Assembly: GCA_024195265.1 (NCBI GenBank)
Contig: JAJLRJ010000006.1
Span: 3,711,407-3,775,406, forward strand
DNA: 64,000 bases
DNA from: Dendrophyllia cribrosa
Taxonomy: Eukaryota; Cnidaria; Anthozoa; Scleractinia; Dendrophylliidae
Direction: 5' to 3'
This document shows, in pieces, positions 11,078-22,437 of the stretch. The translations under genes were made by a program, and so were the position numbers. The first letter of the stretch is position 1, and every line of letters starts with the position of its first letter. A model generated the notes under the pieces. That model had not been told where the DNA came from, searched no databases, and worked only from the letters and a program-made list of their open reading frames with translations.

Positions 11078-13221
11078 ATGAACATGGCTGACCGAAGAGC
11101 TGCTAATGTACAGTTCCCGCAACAAGCGCCGGAACAAGTTCAACCGGGACAGAACCCGGCGCAAGCACAAGTTCAGCGACGACAAAATCCCGCGCCACAT
11201 GTTCGACAAGGGCAGAATCCAGTGCCACAAGTTCAGCAAGGACAGAACCCCGCGCCACAAGTTCAGCAAGGACAGAACCCTGCGCCACAAGGCCAGGGCT
11301 TGTCGACGGAGGAAAAACTTGAGGTAAATTTTCGCTTGAACACGTGTTAGTTCTGAGATTATTATTTTATTAAGTGTTGTTGGCCACGGGAGTAATACTT
11401 TCTTTTGAGAGTGATGCGCGATGGGAAATGTTATTGGCCCCGGAGTGGACTCGTGAGAGTTTTTTATTTGCGATAATGGCCATTGCGTAGGCCACAGAAT
11501 TAGGACTCCTTGTGAGTTTGTTATCGCAAATAATGGTCATGTTTTATATTGACCACGGCACTCCTGAGTTATGTGAAATGTATTGGCCGCGAAGTTGACT
11601 CGTAAGAGTCTATTGTTGGCGATAATGGCCATTGCGTCGGCCGCGGAGTAAGAACTCCTTGTGAGTTTGTTATTGCAAATAATGGTCATATTTTCGGCTG
11701 ACTACGGAACCCCTTGAGATATGTGAAATGGTATTGGCCACGGGGGTGAAACTTGTAAGAGTGTATTATATACAAATGTGAAATGTTATTGGCCACGGAA
11801 CAAGAGTTTGTTGACGCCGATGTGATATGTTATTGGCCACGAAGTGAAACGCGCAAGAGCTTGTTTATGCAGATGTGATATGTTATTGGCCACGAAGTGA
11901 AACGCCCAAGAGTTTGTTTATGCAGATGTGATATGTTATTGGCCACGAAATGAAACGTGCAAGAGTCTGTTTATGCAGATGTGATATGTTATTGGCCACG
12001 AAATGAAACGCGCAAGAGTCTGTTTATGCAGATGTGATATGTTATTGGCCACGAAGTGAAACGCGCAAGAGTTTGTTTATGCAGATGGCAGATGTGATAT
12101 GTTATTGGCCACGAAGTGAAACGCGCAAGAGCTGTTTATGCAGATGTGATATGTTATTGGCCACGGAGTGTAACGCGCAAGAGCTTGTTTATGCAGATGT
12201 GATGTGTTATTGGCCTCGAAGTAAACTCGTAAGAGATTGTTATATGCAAATGTGGAATGTTATTGGCCACGGAGGTGAGACTCGTAATTGTTTGTTATGT
12301 TCTGGAAGATGTGAATATTATTGGCCACGGATTGAAACTCGTCAAAATTTGTTATGATTTCTTAATGTGAATATTATTGGCCAAGGAAGTGAAACTCTAT
12401 AAGCGTTGGTTATGATTTTTTTCAAACGTGGTTAAGATTGGCCGCGGAAGGGGAACTCAAAAAGAGCTTGTTATTATTTTGCAAATGTGAATATTATTGG
12501 CGACGGAAGTGAAACCCTGTAGGCGTTTGTTGTGATTTTTTAAATGTGAATAATATTAGCCGCGGAAGTGAAAAAAAAAATATATATATATTGGCAATCG
12601 GGTGAGAGAATGTATTATGGGCGCAGATAGGTTGAATACGTATGAACTAGTTCTACGATTATAAAGCGTCTGAGAGTATCTTGCCTTTTCCTTTTGAAAT
12701 TATAGGCCTTACAGAAAAAGTACGATGAAATGAGAGCGGATATGGATATTTTCTCCAGTTTATCAGTGGATAGCCTCCTCAACAAAATTAAAAATCTCGC
12801 CTCCCGTCCCATTGTGGAGTTTAATAAGCACGAGGTCCTAGAGTTACTGGAAGCTCTTAAGAATACCGCTCGCGATGTACGCCACGAGAAGGAGGGCTAC
12901 TTCCGCTTGACCTACGAAGCTTTGAGAACGAAATTGGACCAGCCTAACCATATCTTCCGGAGCTTTCTCTTGCCATTGCTAGGTGATAAAGACCATGAGA
13001 AGATATTGGGTATTATGGCAAAAGTTGAGAAGAGTAACAGGAGTCAGCCGCAACCGATGCCACTGTCACATGCGAGGATGTCAAATGCCCCATATGTTCG
13101 CTGCTATAGTTGTGGGAAGCTTGGGCATATCGCTGTCAATTGTTTCAAAAGAAGGAGGGAACAGCGCGGACGCCCATCTGAACCTGCTTCCCAACCTAGG
13201 AACATTAGCAATAACAAATGA
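11078..13221 (+). CDS. Gag-like protein with CCHC zinc knuckle (2 exons)
   Basis: Exons 11078-11323 and 12706-13221 join in phase 0 through GAG/GTAAAT and TTATAG/GCC to give a 253-residue protein. Residues about 20-75 are Q/P/N-rich with a repeated unit like VQQGQNPAP. The junction runs into an ALQKKYDEM-type coiled-coil stretch, followed by a helical region and one zinc knuckle, CYSCGKLGHIAVNCFKRR (C-x2-C-x4-H-x4-C), then a basic tail. It is the nucleic-acid-binding ORF1 of a DIRS/Ngaro-like element. The intron is filled by the minisatellite at 11370-12590. Splicing is predicted from sites and frame only. Confidence 0.68.
11370..12590 (+). repeat. Minisatellite, about 53-bp unit, inside the gag-like intron
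   Basis: A tandem array whose best-kept core (about 11810-12240) repeats every 53 bp with TTATTGGCCACGAA and CAAGAGTTTGTTTATGCAG as landmarks; units decay toward both sides. Frames of up to 107 codons in the array arise from the repetition and are not genes. Confidence 0.88.
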
Positions 13222-13539
13222 ACATGGGTTATATCTAAGATCGCAAAGAACACAATTTGTTTACTATTGCGTCAGAAATTGCTGACTATGTAATGCTGTA
13301 TTTCAATAAATACTGTATAATGTGGCAATGAATCGCTATTCTACGTTTATTCACCCTTGCCTTCTCGTTTTAGGAATTTTCTTCCTCCTTTTCCTCTAGT
13401 AGAGAAGTGGCAGTTGTGAAAAAGAGTATCTAAACACACTCCCCCAGTCTATTGCTGGGTCATGACTGTCACCCCTCTGCTAACCTCGGTTCCCTTTTTT
13501 TTTTTATTAGTCCTTTGTTTTCATACCTAGATCACCACA

Positions 13540-13981
13540 AGTCTCTCCTGGGAATGGGAGTTTGACCCACAGTTCGATGAAAAAGTTGCACAATATGCAA
13601 AGATGCCGCAAAAGCCAATCACGTGGGTGGATTGGATGGGAACGTCACTGGAGGTTGGCTCAGGGGTGACAGTCCGGGAATTTTCAGAACAATACATACA
13701 CAGAGTGATAAATGGAGAAGAATTAGCGGACCCAGCAAAATTATTATTTAGAGATCCAAACGCCTTTCGCGCAGGTGAACTCCACAAACACTACGATAAA
13801 TGGTGCAGAATCGTGGGTGACAACCCTTCACCGGAACAAGTTAAGATATTAAGTTGGATTCGCGATGGAGTTTCCATTTTTGAATTTTTTTCAGCCATTC
13901 TCTGGCAGCTTTAAAGGCCGTCACTATCAATCAGACCGCCCGCCATCAGAGTCATCTGCTTTCGGCTCAACAGCTGCCTAA
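13540..13981 (+). pseudogene. N-terminal fragment of DIRS-type RT protein
   Basis: An open stretch reads WEWEFDPQFDEKVAQYAK, then the segment from 13603 with LFRDPNAFRAGELHKHYDKW and ILSWIRDGVSIFEFF. After a one-base frameshift near 13892 it continues as QPFSGSFKGRHY to a stop at 13979-13981. The WxxxGVxIFEFFxPFxGxFKGxxY pattern is the conserved region just upstream of RT in cnidarian DIRS/Ngaro-like proteins. The RT core does not follow. The same FRDPxxFxAG segment is found at about 51915-51950. Confidence 0.62.
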
Positions 13982-14561
13982 CCCATACATTTAGGCTCAC
14001 TGGAAGGAGACCCTTATTGGGGCCAGTGAGGGGGTGATGGTTGCCCTGGAAACGTTCAAGTAAACTATCAAGTTACAGACATGATACCAATCGCTCACGT
14101 TTATACGATGTAAAGCCGCTCTTGGTCGGGCGCATGGCGAGCAATTATTGTGGCCTTGGAGATAACAGTGAGGCCTGGATTTTGTGCATTTTGGGAAAAT
14201 GAGGTGTGGGGAGTAAGGTTTGGGGAGTGAGGTTTGGGAGTGAGGTTTGGGAGTGAGGTTTGGTGGTGCGCTTTGGCATGGCCAATGCAGTTGTGATGAT
14301 ATTCGGACTTCTGGGATAGGTTGACTGACATGTGTTGTTTACTGGGTGTGAATGTGCCCCTCCCTATCTTCCGGGGCACTGATTGTTACTTGATCTTGTC
14401 AGCAGACCATCAATGGCCTCTTTGGTTGGATGTAAGTTTTGGGGGATTAAGAGACCATTGATGGTCTGGATTTGTAGAGTTCAGGGGACTGAAGATGATT
14501 GGAGCCGAATTTCATCCCAGACCTTAATGCGATGCGATGATTGTTGCAGTGCGTAATAGTA
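13982..14561 (+). other. Right non-coding end of the DIRS-like derivative
   Basis: Contains a short GGGAGTGAGGTTT-type tandem repeat (14205-14265), a spaced inverted repeat AGACCATCAATGG / CCATTGATGGTCT (about 14404-14475), and the right terminus. No gene seen. Confidence 0.5.
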
Positions 14562-14757
14562 TACTATATAAAACCACACACTACCCACAATTCCTTGATT
14601 CGCTCCGACGAAGGGCTAGCGCTCGAAACGTCAGCTATTTGAATCTTTTTACGGTGCTCAATTTACCTTATCGACTCAGTCGATAAAACTAAATTCTCGT
14701 GTTTCATCCCCCCACCGACGCAGCACCACAGTTTCTCTAGAAACTAACCCCATTCTT
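14562..14757 (+). repeat. Right pseudo-LTR of the PLE
   Basis: Matches 2263-2455 nearly base for base and ends directly at the target-site duplication AAGATGACGAGTTA (14758-14771). Confidence 0.85.
14597..14645 (+). ncRNA. Hammerhead-ribozyme-like motif, 3' copy
   Basis: Same sequence as at 2288-2336, with core CCGACGA..GAAAC.GTC and stem I arms GATTC/GAATC. Confidence 0.58.
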
Positions 14758-14771
14758 AAGATGACGAGTTA

Positions 14772-16230
14772 GTTTGCTTTCTCTTTAGCACAGATAATCT
14801 TGAAAAGTAGAATTGGACCTGCTTTCTTGACAGCCACTCATCTCTCGAGAACAATCGTTTGTTATCTTCCGTCCGGGTATTTCTCATGTCAATAGCAACT
14901 TGCTGAGGATCAGCTTTACATCCTGATTCTTCACCAGCATCAAATTGCTTTCAATTAATCCTTCACTTTAGTAGAGTACCTTGTTCCACCTTCTCTTGGC
15001 TTTTGGAGTGCCCAACCCTTTAGAAGGGAAGAACTGGGAGAGGCCATTGAGGAAATGTCTGATTTCGGCCTAGGATGATTTTCGGGAACAAGAGTGGAAA
15101 ACCTTGCTGCCCAGTCACGTCGTAACTTACAGTATCATAGACCAATTCTTGGCTTGTTTCGTTTTCATGTTGACCACAATCAAGATGACATTGTAGGGAG
15201 TCAAAAGTTTCAAAGTTGAAGTTGCAGCCTTCCTGTGTGACCTCGTGTACTACATTTTGTTTTCTCCGTTCCTTTGTTGTTTTTTCGAAACACTTTACTA
15301 ACTAAAGAATCAGACCCCTACCAACATTTATCTCTTTAATCCATTGCGTTACGTGACATTCTCAAATATTGTTGGAATCTGAGAAGATGGTTAACAGGAC
15401 CAATTTTGTGCGGCCCGATTTTATTCAAAATTATATATTTTTTTCTTTACGTTTTAAAAGCCTCTTTTAGAAACGGAAAAACAGGAAACTTTGCACAACT
15501 GAAAAAAAAAATGCTTACGCGACCCAACTTTTACAGGTGTAATAAACATCATCTGTATCTTTTGTGCCATCTGCCAGTTCACGGGATTCTTACAGTACAA
15601 GGAAATTTTCCTTCTTTCGTGATTAGGATACTGACCTGTCTTCAGAGGTCGCCAATATTGCCCTAGATTGTGACGGTGCTTCGTACAGATTGTTAACTTC
15701 TCTATGTCCAGTCCAATGCAAGATTGAACTTTCCCTCCCTAGCTAGTATCAATTCGTATTCCGTCACTTTCGCGCGCGAAAGGTGACAACTCTTTAAATG
15801 ATTTGTTACATTGGAAATACACTGAATAAGGGGAACCATTTCTTCTTTTCCTCGTGATTCTCCGCATGTTATTTTCCCACTTCCAAAAAATGAACATACA
15901 ATCGGCCTATTCGGTGTGCTCACCATGGTTATCGTTTGTTTATTGTAGGTATGCTCCGTTGCGATGTATGTGATCAGCGGCCTAGCAAAAATATCTGCCG
16001 ATTTCTATAAAGGATGTTAACTTGCTTATGTTGCGTCAAAATGCGGGACAAATTGTGCTAATTTACCGTCAATTGAACAAATTCTAGCCATATTGGTTGT
16101 TTCTTGACCTACCAATGGTCATACAAGAAAAGATATCTTGGCTTTGTTACAGACTTTAGGACGCAACATAAACGAAGGAAATTTTGAATGGAAATGTTAA
16201 AATCAATCTACAATCATTTTGAAATTTCTT
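14772..16230. other. No recognisable gene
   Basis: Mostly AT-rich unique-looking sequence between the PLE and the right inverted-repeat arm. No ORF here resembles a known domain and no repeat structure was seen by eye. Confidence 0.5.
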
Positions 16231-17127
16231 TTAAGTCGAAAGACAGAAAATACAACTTATAGAAAAACTGGAAAACAGGATCGCCGAGTGTTCTGATCTT
16301 GCGGCAAAACCTAAACATATGATCCGTGAGCCGACAAAAAACTGGCCAGCGGTTTAGGAAAACATGGCGGACTGCGAATTCCCTTCGCCGACAACAGAAA
16401 TATCCTGCTGTATGACTGCTTTAATGAAACGCATCCAGCGATTCCATTCAGATGACATTGGTTGAGAAACTTTGATCTTCGTGCCTGGATAAACTATATG
16501 GTGAAGAGAAACGTATCTCGTGTTTTATTACTGGCATTCGTTCACCAAATGTCCGATGGAAATATGGCCGTGTTTAGCTGAGTAACACAAGTTCAGCTCT
16601 CACTTGCGGACCAACAACTGGATGACGGCCAAATGTTTTAACAGATTTTAGTAGCCGATAGGTGAAACTTACCCTTGATATGCAGGAAAGCCTGTGAGTA
16701 CGAACCACTTTTGAGATTTTTTACTCTGAATTTGGGTCAAATCGCATGTTGCGATAAGTGCCCAAAATGAATAAACTTTGTATCCTCGGTTTTATTATAC
16801 TAATTAGTGTTCATGATTACAATTCATCTGATTATAAAGACAAAGGGTCACTGTTTATAGCTAGCGAATTTGAAGGTTTCAAATGAACTATTTTGTCCAG
16901 AGCGAGCAGCTGTAGTTTTGGCAAAATTCACGATCTCATCACTGAATTTCGAAGACAGTAGGGGGCGCGGAAAGTTTACGGCAGAAAATTTTTATAAAGC
17001 AGAATTTCTCCGATCTAATTTCATATTTGTGACTTACTTGCCAATAGAAGTTAACAGAAAAATTATAAGCGAAATCTATTTCCGGAGCGAAAATCAATAT
17101 GAGGATCTAAGGGAGACTGCGTCTTAA
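16231..17127 (+). repeat. Right arm of the 15-kb-spaced inverted repeat
   Basis: Inverted match to 265-1185. Holds the second copy of the 85-codon frame (16870-17127). Both copies keep the frame open, but nothing else argues that it is coding. Confidence 0.8.
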
Positions 17128-17404
17128 GTGTTAAACGACCTATTGAGAATGTTTTTGTCTTATAGAATTCAGATGTTATATAGATTTTCATTTATGATTT
17201 TACTTACATTTTACACTTTCCTTTTAGGGAGCCTTTCTTATAGCATTAACCTCAAAAACTTTCTTTCTTGCTGTATTTTCAACGAGGGGTATCAGGTTAC
17301 CCCGAAGTTATTGAGGGGTATGACGTTTTATTGTCATGTACTTAGTTTTGCACCTTGAATAAACATTGATAATTAAAGCATCTAAAACAAGAAATATGAC
17401 ATTC

Positions 17405-17640
17405 GTGATTTTATTCGAGGCGGTGTACCACAGGGTAAAATAAGGCGTTTACGTTTCCCGTTTCATAGCGTTTTCTAACGGAAACGTGAATTTCCGCAAA
17501 CGAAATTTAAGTAAACGTTGCGGGAAATACATGTATACACCATGTTTCTGCTGCTGCGAAGTCGCGGAAACGCATCACTTAAACTCGTGTTTCCGTAAGG
17601 TTTCCTTTCTTACGTAATCTCTCATAGCTGTCATGTAAAT
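17405..17640 (+). repeat. GGAAACG-rich short repeat, CACAGGG end
   Basis: Starts CACAGGGTAAAATAAGGCGTTT and contains repeated GTTTCCG/CGGAAAC motifs. The inverse of the same end and motifs occurs at 30600-30795 (AAACGCCTTATTTCACCCTGTG), so this is a dispersed family, probably a MITE. Confidence 0.5.
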
Positions 17641-17890
17641 TCGGTGGAAACGAAAATCCGTTCAAGTTAACGGGGGTTCGAGTTATCGGTTATCTACTTC
17701 AGTGATAAACATCGCTCAATTTGCGTATGGTAACAAGAAATTCCAAAGATTATGATTTCGAGCTAAGTGTAACTTTAACAGCTTGGTACATGTTTTTGCA
17801 ATATAAACGAAGTTTGTAGTGTATTACTAGCTACAGTCCAACTAAATACAAAACAACACTAAAGAATTGAAGTAACCATGTCTGTTTTCC

Positions 17891-18447
17891 TACAGTGGAA
17901 CCTCCATTTAACGAAACTCTATACAGTCTATACAGCTGTATAACGAAGTCCTCGGTATAACGAACGATATTCTTCAGCCCGGAAAAATTACAAGTAAAAT
18001 GTATGGAACAGAACCTCGATATAACGAACGTCGATATAACGAAATCCTCGTTATAACGAACACAATCCGTCAGCCCAAACGTAAAATCTACCCCGACATA
18101 ACGAATAAATGTCAACGCGCGACAAAAGTTAAAGATGAATGCTGAACAGGCCAACAGTGTATGCTGAAAGGGCAAAGGTATAACCTGTACAGTTTTTTAG
18201 TGACGTAGTTATATTTATAGTGTACTGTAGCTTCATACAGGCATTAAAGTGCAAATGTTATTTGTTGAAATGCGGAAATACGTAACACCGTCACAAAATA
18301 ATTATTAACTATACCTCGATATAACGAACATTTTGGCTGTTTTCCCGCAAATTCGTTATAACGAGGTTTTCGATATAACGAACTATCGATATAACGAACC
18401 AATTTCCACAGTCCCTTGGCACTTCGTGAGATCGAGCTACCACTGTA
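17891..18447. mobile_element. Tigger/pogo-like MITE with GATATAACGAA subterminal repeats
   Basis: Termini TACAGTGG (17891) and CCACTGTA (18447) are inverted with flanking TA. The inside is packed with CGATATAACGAA / CGTTATAACGA motifs in both orientations. No transposase. TA target and termini fit the Tc1/mariner (pogo/Tigger) group. Confidence 0.65.
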
Positions 18448-18495
18448 TTTTCACTTCTGAGGCAAACGACATCGCATCTGGTAGTGACTGATAAC

Positions 18496-18837
18496 CCCGG
18501 GGGGAGGGGGGGGGGGGGGTACTCGCAGAAACATTGGGTAGGGGTGTGCGGCCCGCTTCCCAAAACCCTTACCCTATTTATGACCAAAATCTGCGATTTT
18601 CCCTACCCTATTTATGACCTCACCAAAGGAGGGGGACATGATAAGGAAGTACCTTCTTCTAAAAAAGTGCATTCAAGACTACAGTGCAAAAATCGTTACC
18701 CTATTTATGACCAAAATGGCGGCAAAATAGCCAAAATCGATACCCAATTTATGACCAAAACGGCTGAAAAACGCTACCCTTTGGGGCCGCACATACCTTT
18801 ATAGCCCATATTAGGGAGTACCCCCCCCCCCCCCGGG
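18496..18837. mobile_element. MITE with poly-G/poly-C inverted ends, 8-bp TSD
   Basis: Starts CCCGGGGGGAGGG.. and ends ..CCCCCCCGGG, each followed inward by GTACTC/GGGAGTAC. An exact 8-bp duplication CTGATAAC flanks it (18488-18495, 18838-18845), as in hAT elements. The interior repeats a motif like TACCCTATTTATGACC four times. Confidence 0.8.
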
Positions 18838-18947
18838 CTGATAACATCGTAAAATGAATGTTAAATACGTGATCAGTCCGAAGTTACAATCAGATAACAA
18901 GCAGCCTATTTTCTTGATGTATTTTGAGAAGTCATAACAACTGAGTT

Positions 18948-19132
18948 CGAGTTATCGGGGTAAATGTGTACCAAGGGAAACGAAAGATAGTTCGAATTAG
19001 CGGGGAATTCGAGTTGTCCGAGTTCGAGTTAGCCGAGTAAAAATGACTCAAATCCAAGGGAAATCGAACTTAGTTCGAGTTTAAGCGGGGAGTTCGAGTT
19101 ATCCGAGTTCGAGTTAGCGGGGTTCTACTGTA
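18948..19132. repeat. Half of a second pogo-like element with GAGTTCGAGTTA repeats
   Basis: Repeated GTTCGAGTTAGCGGGG/GAGTTATCCGAGTTCG motifs lead to a terminus GGTTCTACTGTA at 19132. A similar GGGGTTCGAGTTATCGG lies at 17668-17690, but no clear left terminus was found. Confidence 0.5.
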
Positions 19133-19489
19133 CTTTTAAAGTATATTTTTAATGTGCACATGAAGTGAAATGTCACTACCGTTTTGTTTTAGGGTTTTAT
19201 TGTTGTTTATATCACCTTTATTTCATTTTCAGTCGTTTTCCTCTTTTGCGCGAAGAGGATCACTATTTTTAGTGGTTTGAAAACTCCCGCCGGGGTCTGA
19301 AATTTGCGACATTTTGAGCACGGCCAAAGAGGTACAAACACAGTATTTGTGATGTCGTTCGTGCGTTCGATCACAACAAAACCTGGCGGAGAAAGTGACG
19401 AACCCGGGGCTAAAATACGCGTCGCTTTCAAACATATTTAATCGAAAGAATCCTTCCACAAGTTACCAAAACTCCACTGTAAAACAAGG

Positions 19490-19785
19490 GGTGTTTCGAA
19501 AACGAAGGCCGAAGACCGAAGACCAAAGACCCCTCGAAAACGAAGACCCCCTCGAAAACGAAGACCCCTCGAAAACGAAAACCCCTTGAAAACGAAGACT
19601 ACGGTTACCGATGCTCCGACTTGGACAACATCAAACTCGAGCCTTCGCCTCAGCGGACTACGACATCAATCTCGAGCCCAGAGTCTACGGGGTCCTCGGA
19701 CTGGATTGAAATAACACTTTACGTGACGCAGTCAGTTACGTCTTCTTCTAAAAATGTAGAGCTGTCAACACCAAGTACTACTGTG
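19490..19785 (+). repeat. CGAAAACGAAGACCCCT minisatellite plus unique arm, left
   Basis: Tandem copies of about 17-18 bp (GAAAACGAAGACCCCTC) at 19525-19600 are followed by about 185 bp ending near the AGAGCTGTCAACAC segment. The whole block is repeated inverted at 23930-24240. Confidence 0.75.
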
Positions 19786-19918
19786 TAAAAAAAAGATTGT
19801 GCTATGAAGAGATTCCCCTACTTCAACAGCAAATACTTCGACATCACAGAACAAATCTATGCAAAGCTGAAAGATGCCCATAGAAACCTCATGAAAGAGG
19901 CTGTTGAACTGACTAATC

Positions 19919-20090
19919 AAGGGCGGATCCAGGATTTTTCTTAGGAGGGGGTGCACCTCTAAGGAATGACGTAACTGAAGGGTGACGTAAACAAATTTTA
20001 AAAGCGAACGCAGACTAGGTCATCTCAGGGGGGGAGGGGGGGGGGGGTGCGCACCCCCTGCACCCTCCCCCTAGATCCGCCCCTGCTAAT
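19919..20090. mobile_element. Small MITE, GGGCGGATCCAGGA ends
   Basis: GGGCGGATCCAGG near 19920 and CTAGATCCGCCCC near 20075-20087 are inverted ends; flanks ACTAATCA / GCTAATTG are an imperfect 8-bp duplication. Poly-G and CACCCCC runs lie inside the right end. Confidence 0.6.
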
Positions 20091-21528
20091 TGTATCCCAG
20101 CTCGCTTTTTAGCTTTCAGTTCAGAAGAAAAGAAAATTAAATGTGTGAGAGAATTGCTTTTGCGTAAATTTATTTCTGTTGTTTTCTTCGTGATTATGGC
20201 CCAACAATTGATATTTGATATCTGCAATTAAATAATTACACCGATCGACGTTTGAACTGGGCCTAGCAACAAAGAAAAAAACGATTGCAATGAAGTGTGT
20301 CGATTTCATGCAGTACTTGCATTCTTAACTACTGGTTTCTGCGAATTAAGCTCGACGCAAAAACGCCTTTTAATCAGCCGTCGCTCCAAACGTATTTTCG
20401 CAATAGAACGGTCGTTGTGATTGGGTGAAAGCTGTCGTCTCGCCCAGTCATGATTGGTGAAAACAATGACAACAAAACAAAATAGGAAATTTGGTCTCAT
20501 TTTCTCTTCCTAGCATATGAGAATGTTAGCTTTCAAGCTGAACAAATGGCACTTAGTGGGAAGATTATTGTATCACAAATCGTTCAATTGTTTTGTAAAT
20601 GACGCAAATGATGAGGTTTGGAGGTGAGAATTTACCAATCAACTGACTGACCAGGAAGAAATAGGTACGGCACCACAAAGCCCAATCGCCAGTCTCTGAG
20701 ATCGTCCCGCGTGATTCAGATACAGCTACAAACGAGATTTTTTGTAGTTGAAAGAGCGCAGTTTTAACAGGCGGAAAGTACAGCTCTTTCTTAAAAGGGG
20801 TAAAACTTGAAATATCCAGACTGACTGCTTTTTGTCAGTCTTGAACTTGATCAACAGGATTATTTCTGAACAAAAATAGTATTCAATCACGAATGCTGAA
20901 AATGTTTAATCTTAAGGAATAGTACAAGCTGCGCTTGAAATGTATAAAAATGCTTTTAATGGTTTGGACGACAGGCTAACTGCCCTTTGTTGTTTTCTTT
21001 TTTATTATTTGTTGTTTTCGTTTTCCTGCATGATACTATAGTTACGTTTAGCTTACGTTTTGTTACTTGAAAAAATAGAATCGGCGAAATTAAACTCAGT
21101 TAAAGTGAGTTGTTCCAAAAATAGTTGGACCTCTGTTAAAGGGTTCCTCTCAACCAGTGTGCATTGCGACCGTATGTTACTTCTATTTGCCTTGAAGCTT
21201 GATATTTTTCATCGTACAAAGTGTGATAAGGTAGATAAGTTAAAAACAAAATTTCGTTATTTTATTATTTCCTTGGTGTTTTGTTACGTTAGAAAACGAT
21301 TGTTTCCTTCAATTGGAAAGTAATTTTCTAAAACAGGAATGGACTTAAAATGTCATTATAGATTGAAGTGAACAAATATAAAGTTAATAATTTCCTGTTA
21401 GTTTAAATAAAGACAGTTAAAATATCATTTGTAATGTTTGATTTTCCTTAATGCTACAATTGAAACCTAGTTTAATCCAGTTCAGAGTCCACTGAGTTGA
21501 AGGCTCGAGATTAATGTCGTCCAAGTCG
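20091..21528. other. No recognisable gene
   Basis: AT-rich sequence without a convincing ORF or repeat structure. Short open frames of 60-90 codons show no known motif. Confidence 0.5.
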
Positions 21529-21690
21529 GAGCGTCGGTAACTGTAGTCTCTGTTTTCAAGGGGTTTTCGAGGGGTCTTCGTTTTCGAGGGGGTCTTCGTT
21601 TTCAAGGGTCTTCGTTTTGGAAGGGTCTTCGTTTCCGAGGGGGTCTTCGTTTTCGAGGGGACTGGTCTCGGTCTTCTTCGACACAAAGAA
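21529..21690 (-). repeat. GGGGTCTTCGTTTTCGAG minisatellite (middle copy)
   Basis: Minus-oriented tandem copies of the unit at 19525-19600, preceded by part of the adjoining arm (AACTGTAGTC, CCAAGTCGGAGCGTCGGTAA). Confidence 0.7.
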
Positions 21691-22437
21691 AGAAAAGTCC
21701 TAATTGGGGGTCTTTTTGTGCTTTGTATAGGCTTACTTTTCCTTTATCGCAAAAATGCACAGAGATGGATTCAACACGTCTTTAGAAGGCCAAGATGTTT
21801 AAGGACAACTCTAAATAAAAGTCGAGTCTCTTAAGGTGGGGTACTGGAGGCTAATTTGACCATTTTTTGCCACAATCTATGTGCATTAAAACTGACAAAA
21901 TAATTGTTCAATCTTGATAATATTTTCACATTTAAAACATTATTGCATGTAAATTCGATTAATTTTTTTTTCAATCTGAAAAAATGAAAGGAATTCCTGT
22001 AATCTGATATTGTAAAGGGTGTGGTCAAAACCTTCATATGTCACCTTTTGCCATATTATGCAAAGAGAAATCATTCCACTTCAAAACGCTTTGGGCAATG
22101 AATATATAAGGTTGAAACCTAAAATTGTATGGGAGTACGTCATGGAAAAGTGAAAGTAAATTAATATATTACCAGAAATGTAATCGCATATCGTTATAAA
22201 ATATGCGGTTCCACTGTGGGACCCACATTCGAAAGCATTTGACGTACTCCCACAAAAAAGTTCGTACGCATATGTAAATTACGTCTGCCAAGTTTCACGT
22301 CCTCTTGATAAACGTGCGAAAAGAAATATGAATTTACATGCTCCCACCTTAGAAATAACATGTTCTTAACTGCACAAAATCAAGCTAAACTGCAAAGAAA
22401 TCGCTGTGAAAGTTCATGCATCGAACTGTTTTCAATA

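Larger units (their letters stand above)
10786..14561 (+). mobile_element. DIRS/Ngaro-like retroelement derivative (RT core and recombinase lost)
   Basis: Inserted in the PLE 3' region; TACTAT lies on both sides (10780-10785, 14562-14567) and the intact PLE has it once. The ends are inverted: TCGCACTGCA at left, TGCAGTGCG near the right. It holds a gag-like gene with zinc knuckle (11078-13221) and the N-terminal part of a DIRS-type RT protein (about 13540-13981). No RT catalytic motif, RNase H or tyrosine recombinase follows, so it is an internally deleted, non-autonomous copy. Similar ATTCTCACTGCAT termini occur in the element at 50318-53426 and in repeat family R. Confidence 0.72.
1397..14757 (+). 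mobile_element. Penelope-like element (GIY-YIG class), multiply interrupted
   Basis: This is a Penelope-like retroelement with pseudo-LTRs, reverse transcriptase and C-terminal GIY-YIG endonuclease. The whole unit is flanked by a 14-bp target-site duplication, AAGATGACGAGTTA (1383-1396 and 14758-14771). It consists of a truncated inverted copy (1397-2262) joined to a forward copy (2263-14757), an arrangement known for Penelope elements. The forward copy is interrupted by a TTAA transposon (3375-8526), a SINE (8983-9288) and a tyrosine-recombinase-type element (10786-14561). The GIY-YIG regions of the inverted and forward copies are almost identical, so the insertion looks young and the nested insertions younger. 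A frameshift near 2970 and the insertions make this copy non-functional. Confidence 0.9.

Noticed and set aside
11800..12360. CRISPR-like array or a 107-codon cysteine-rich gene
   Set aside because: Units are contiguous 53-bp minisatellite copies without unique spacers; the frame is a by-product of the repetition.
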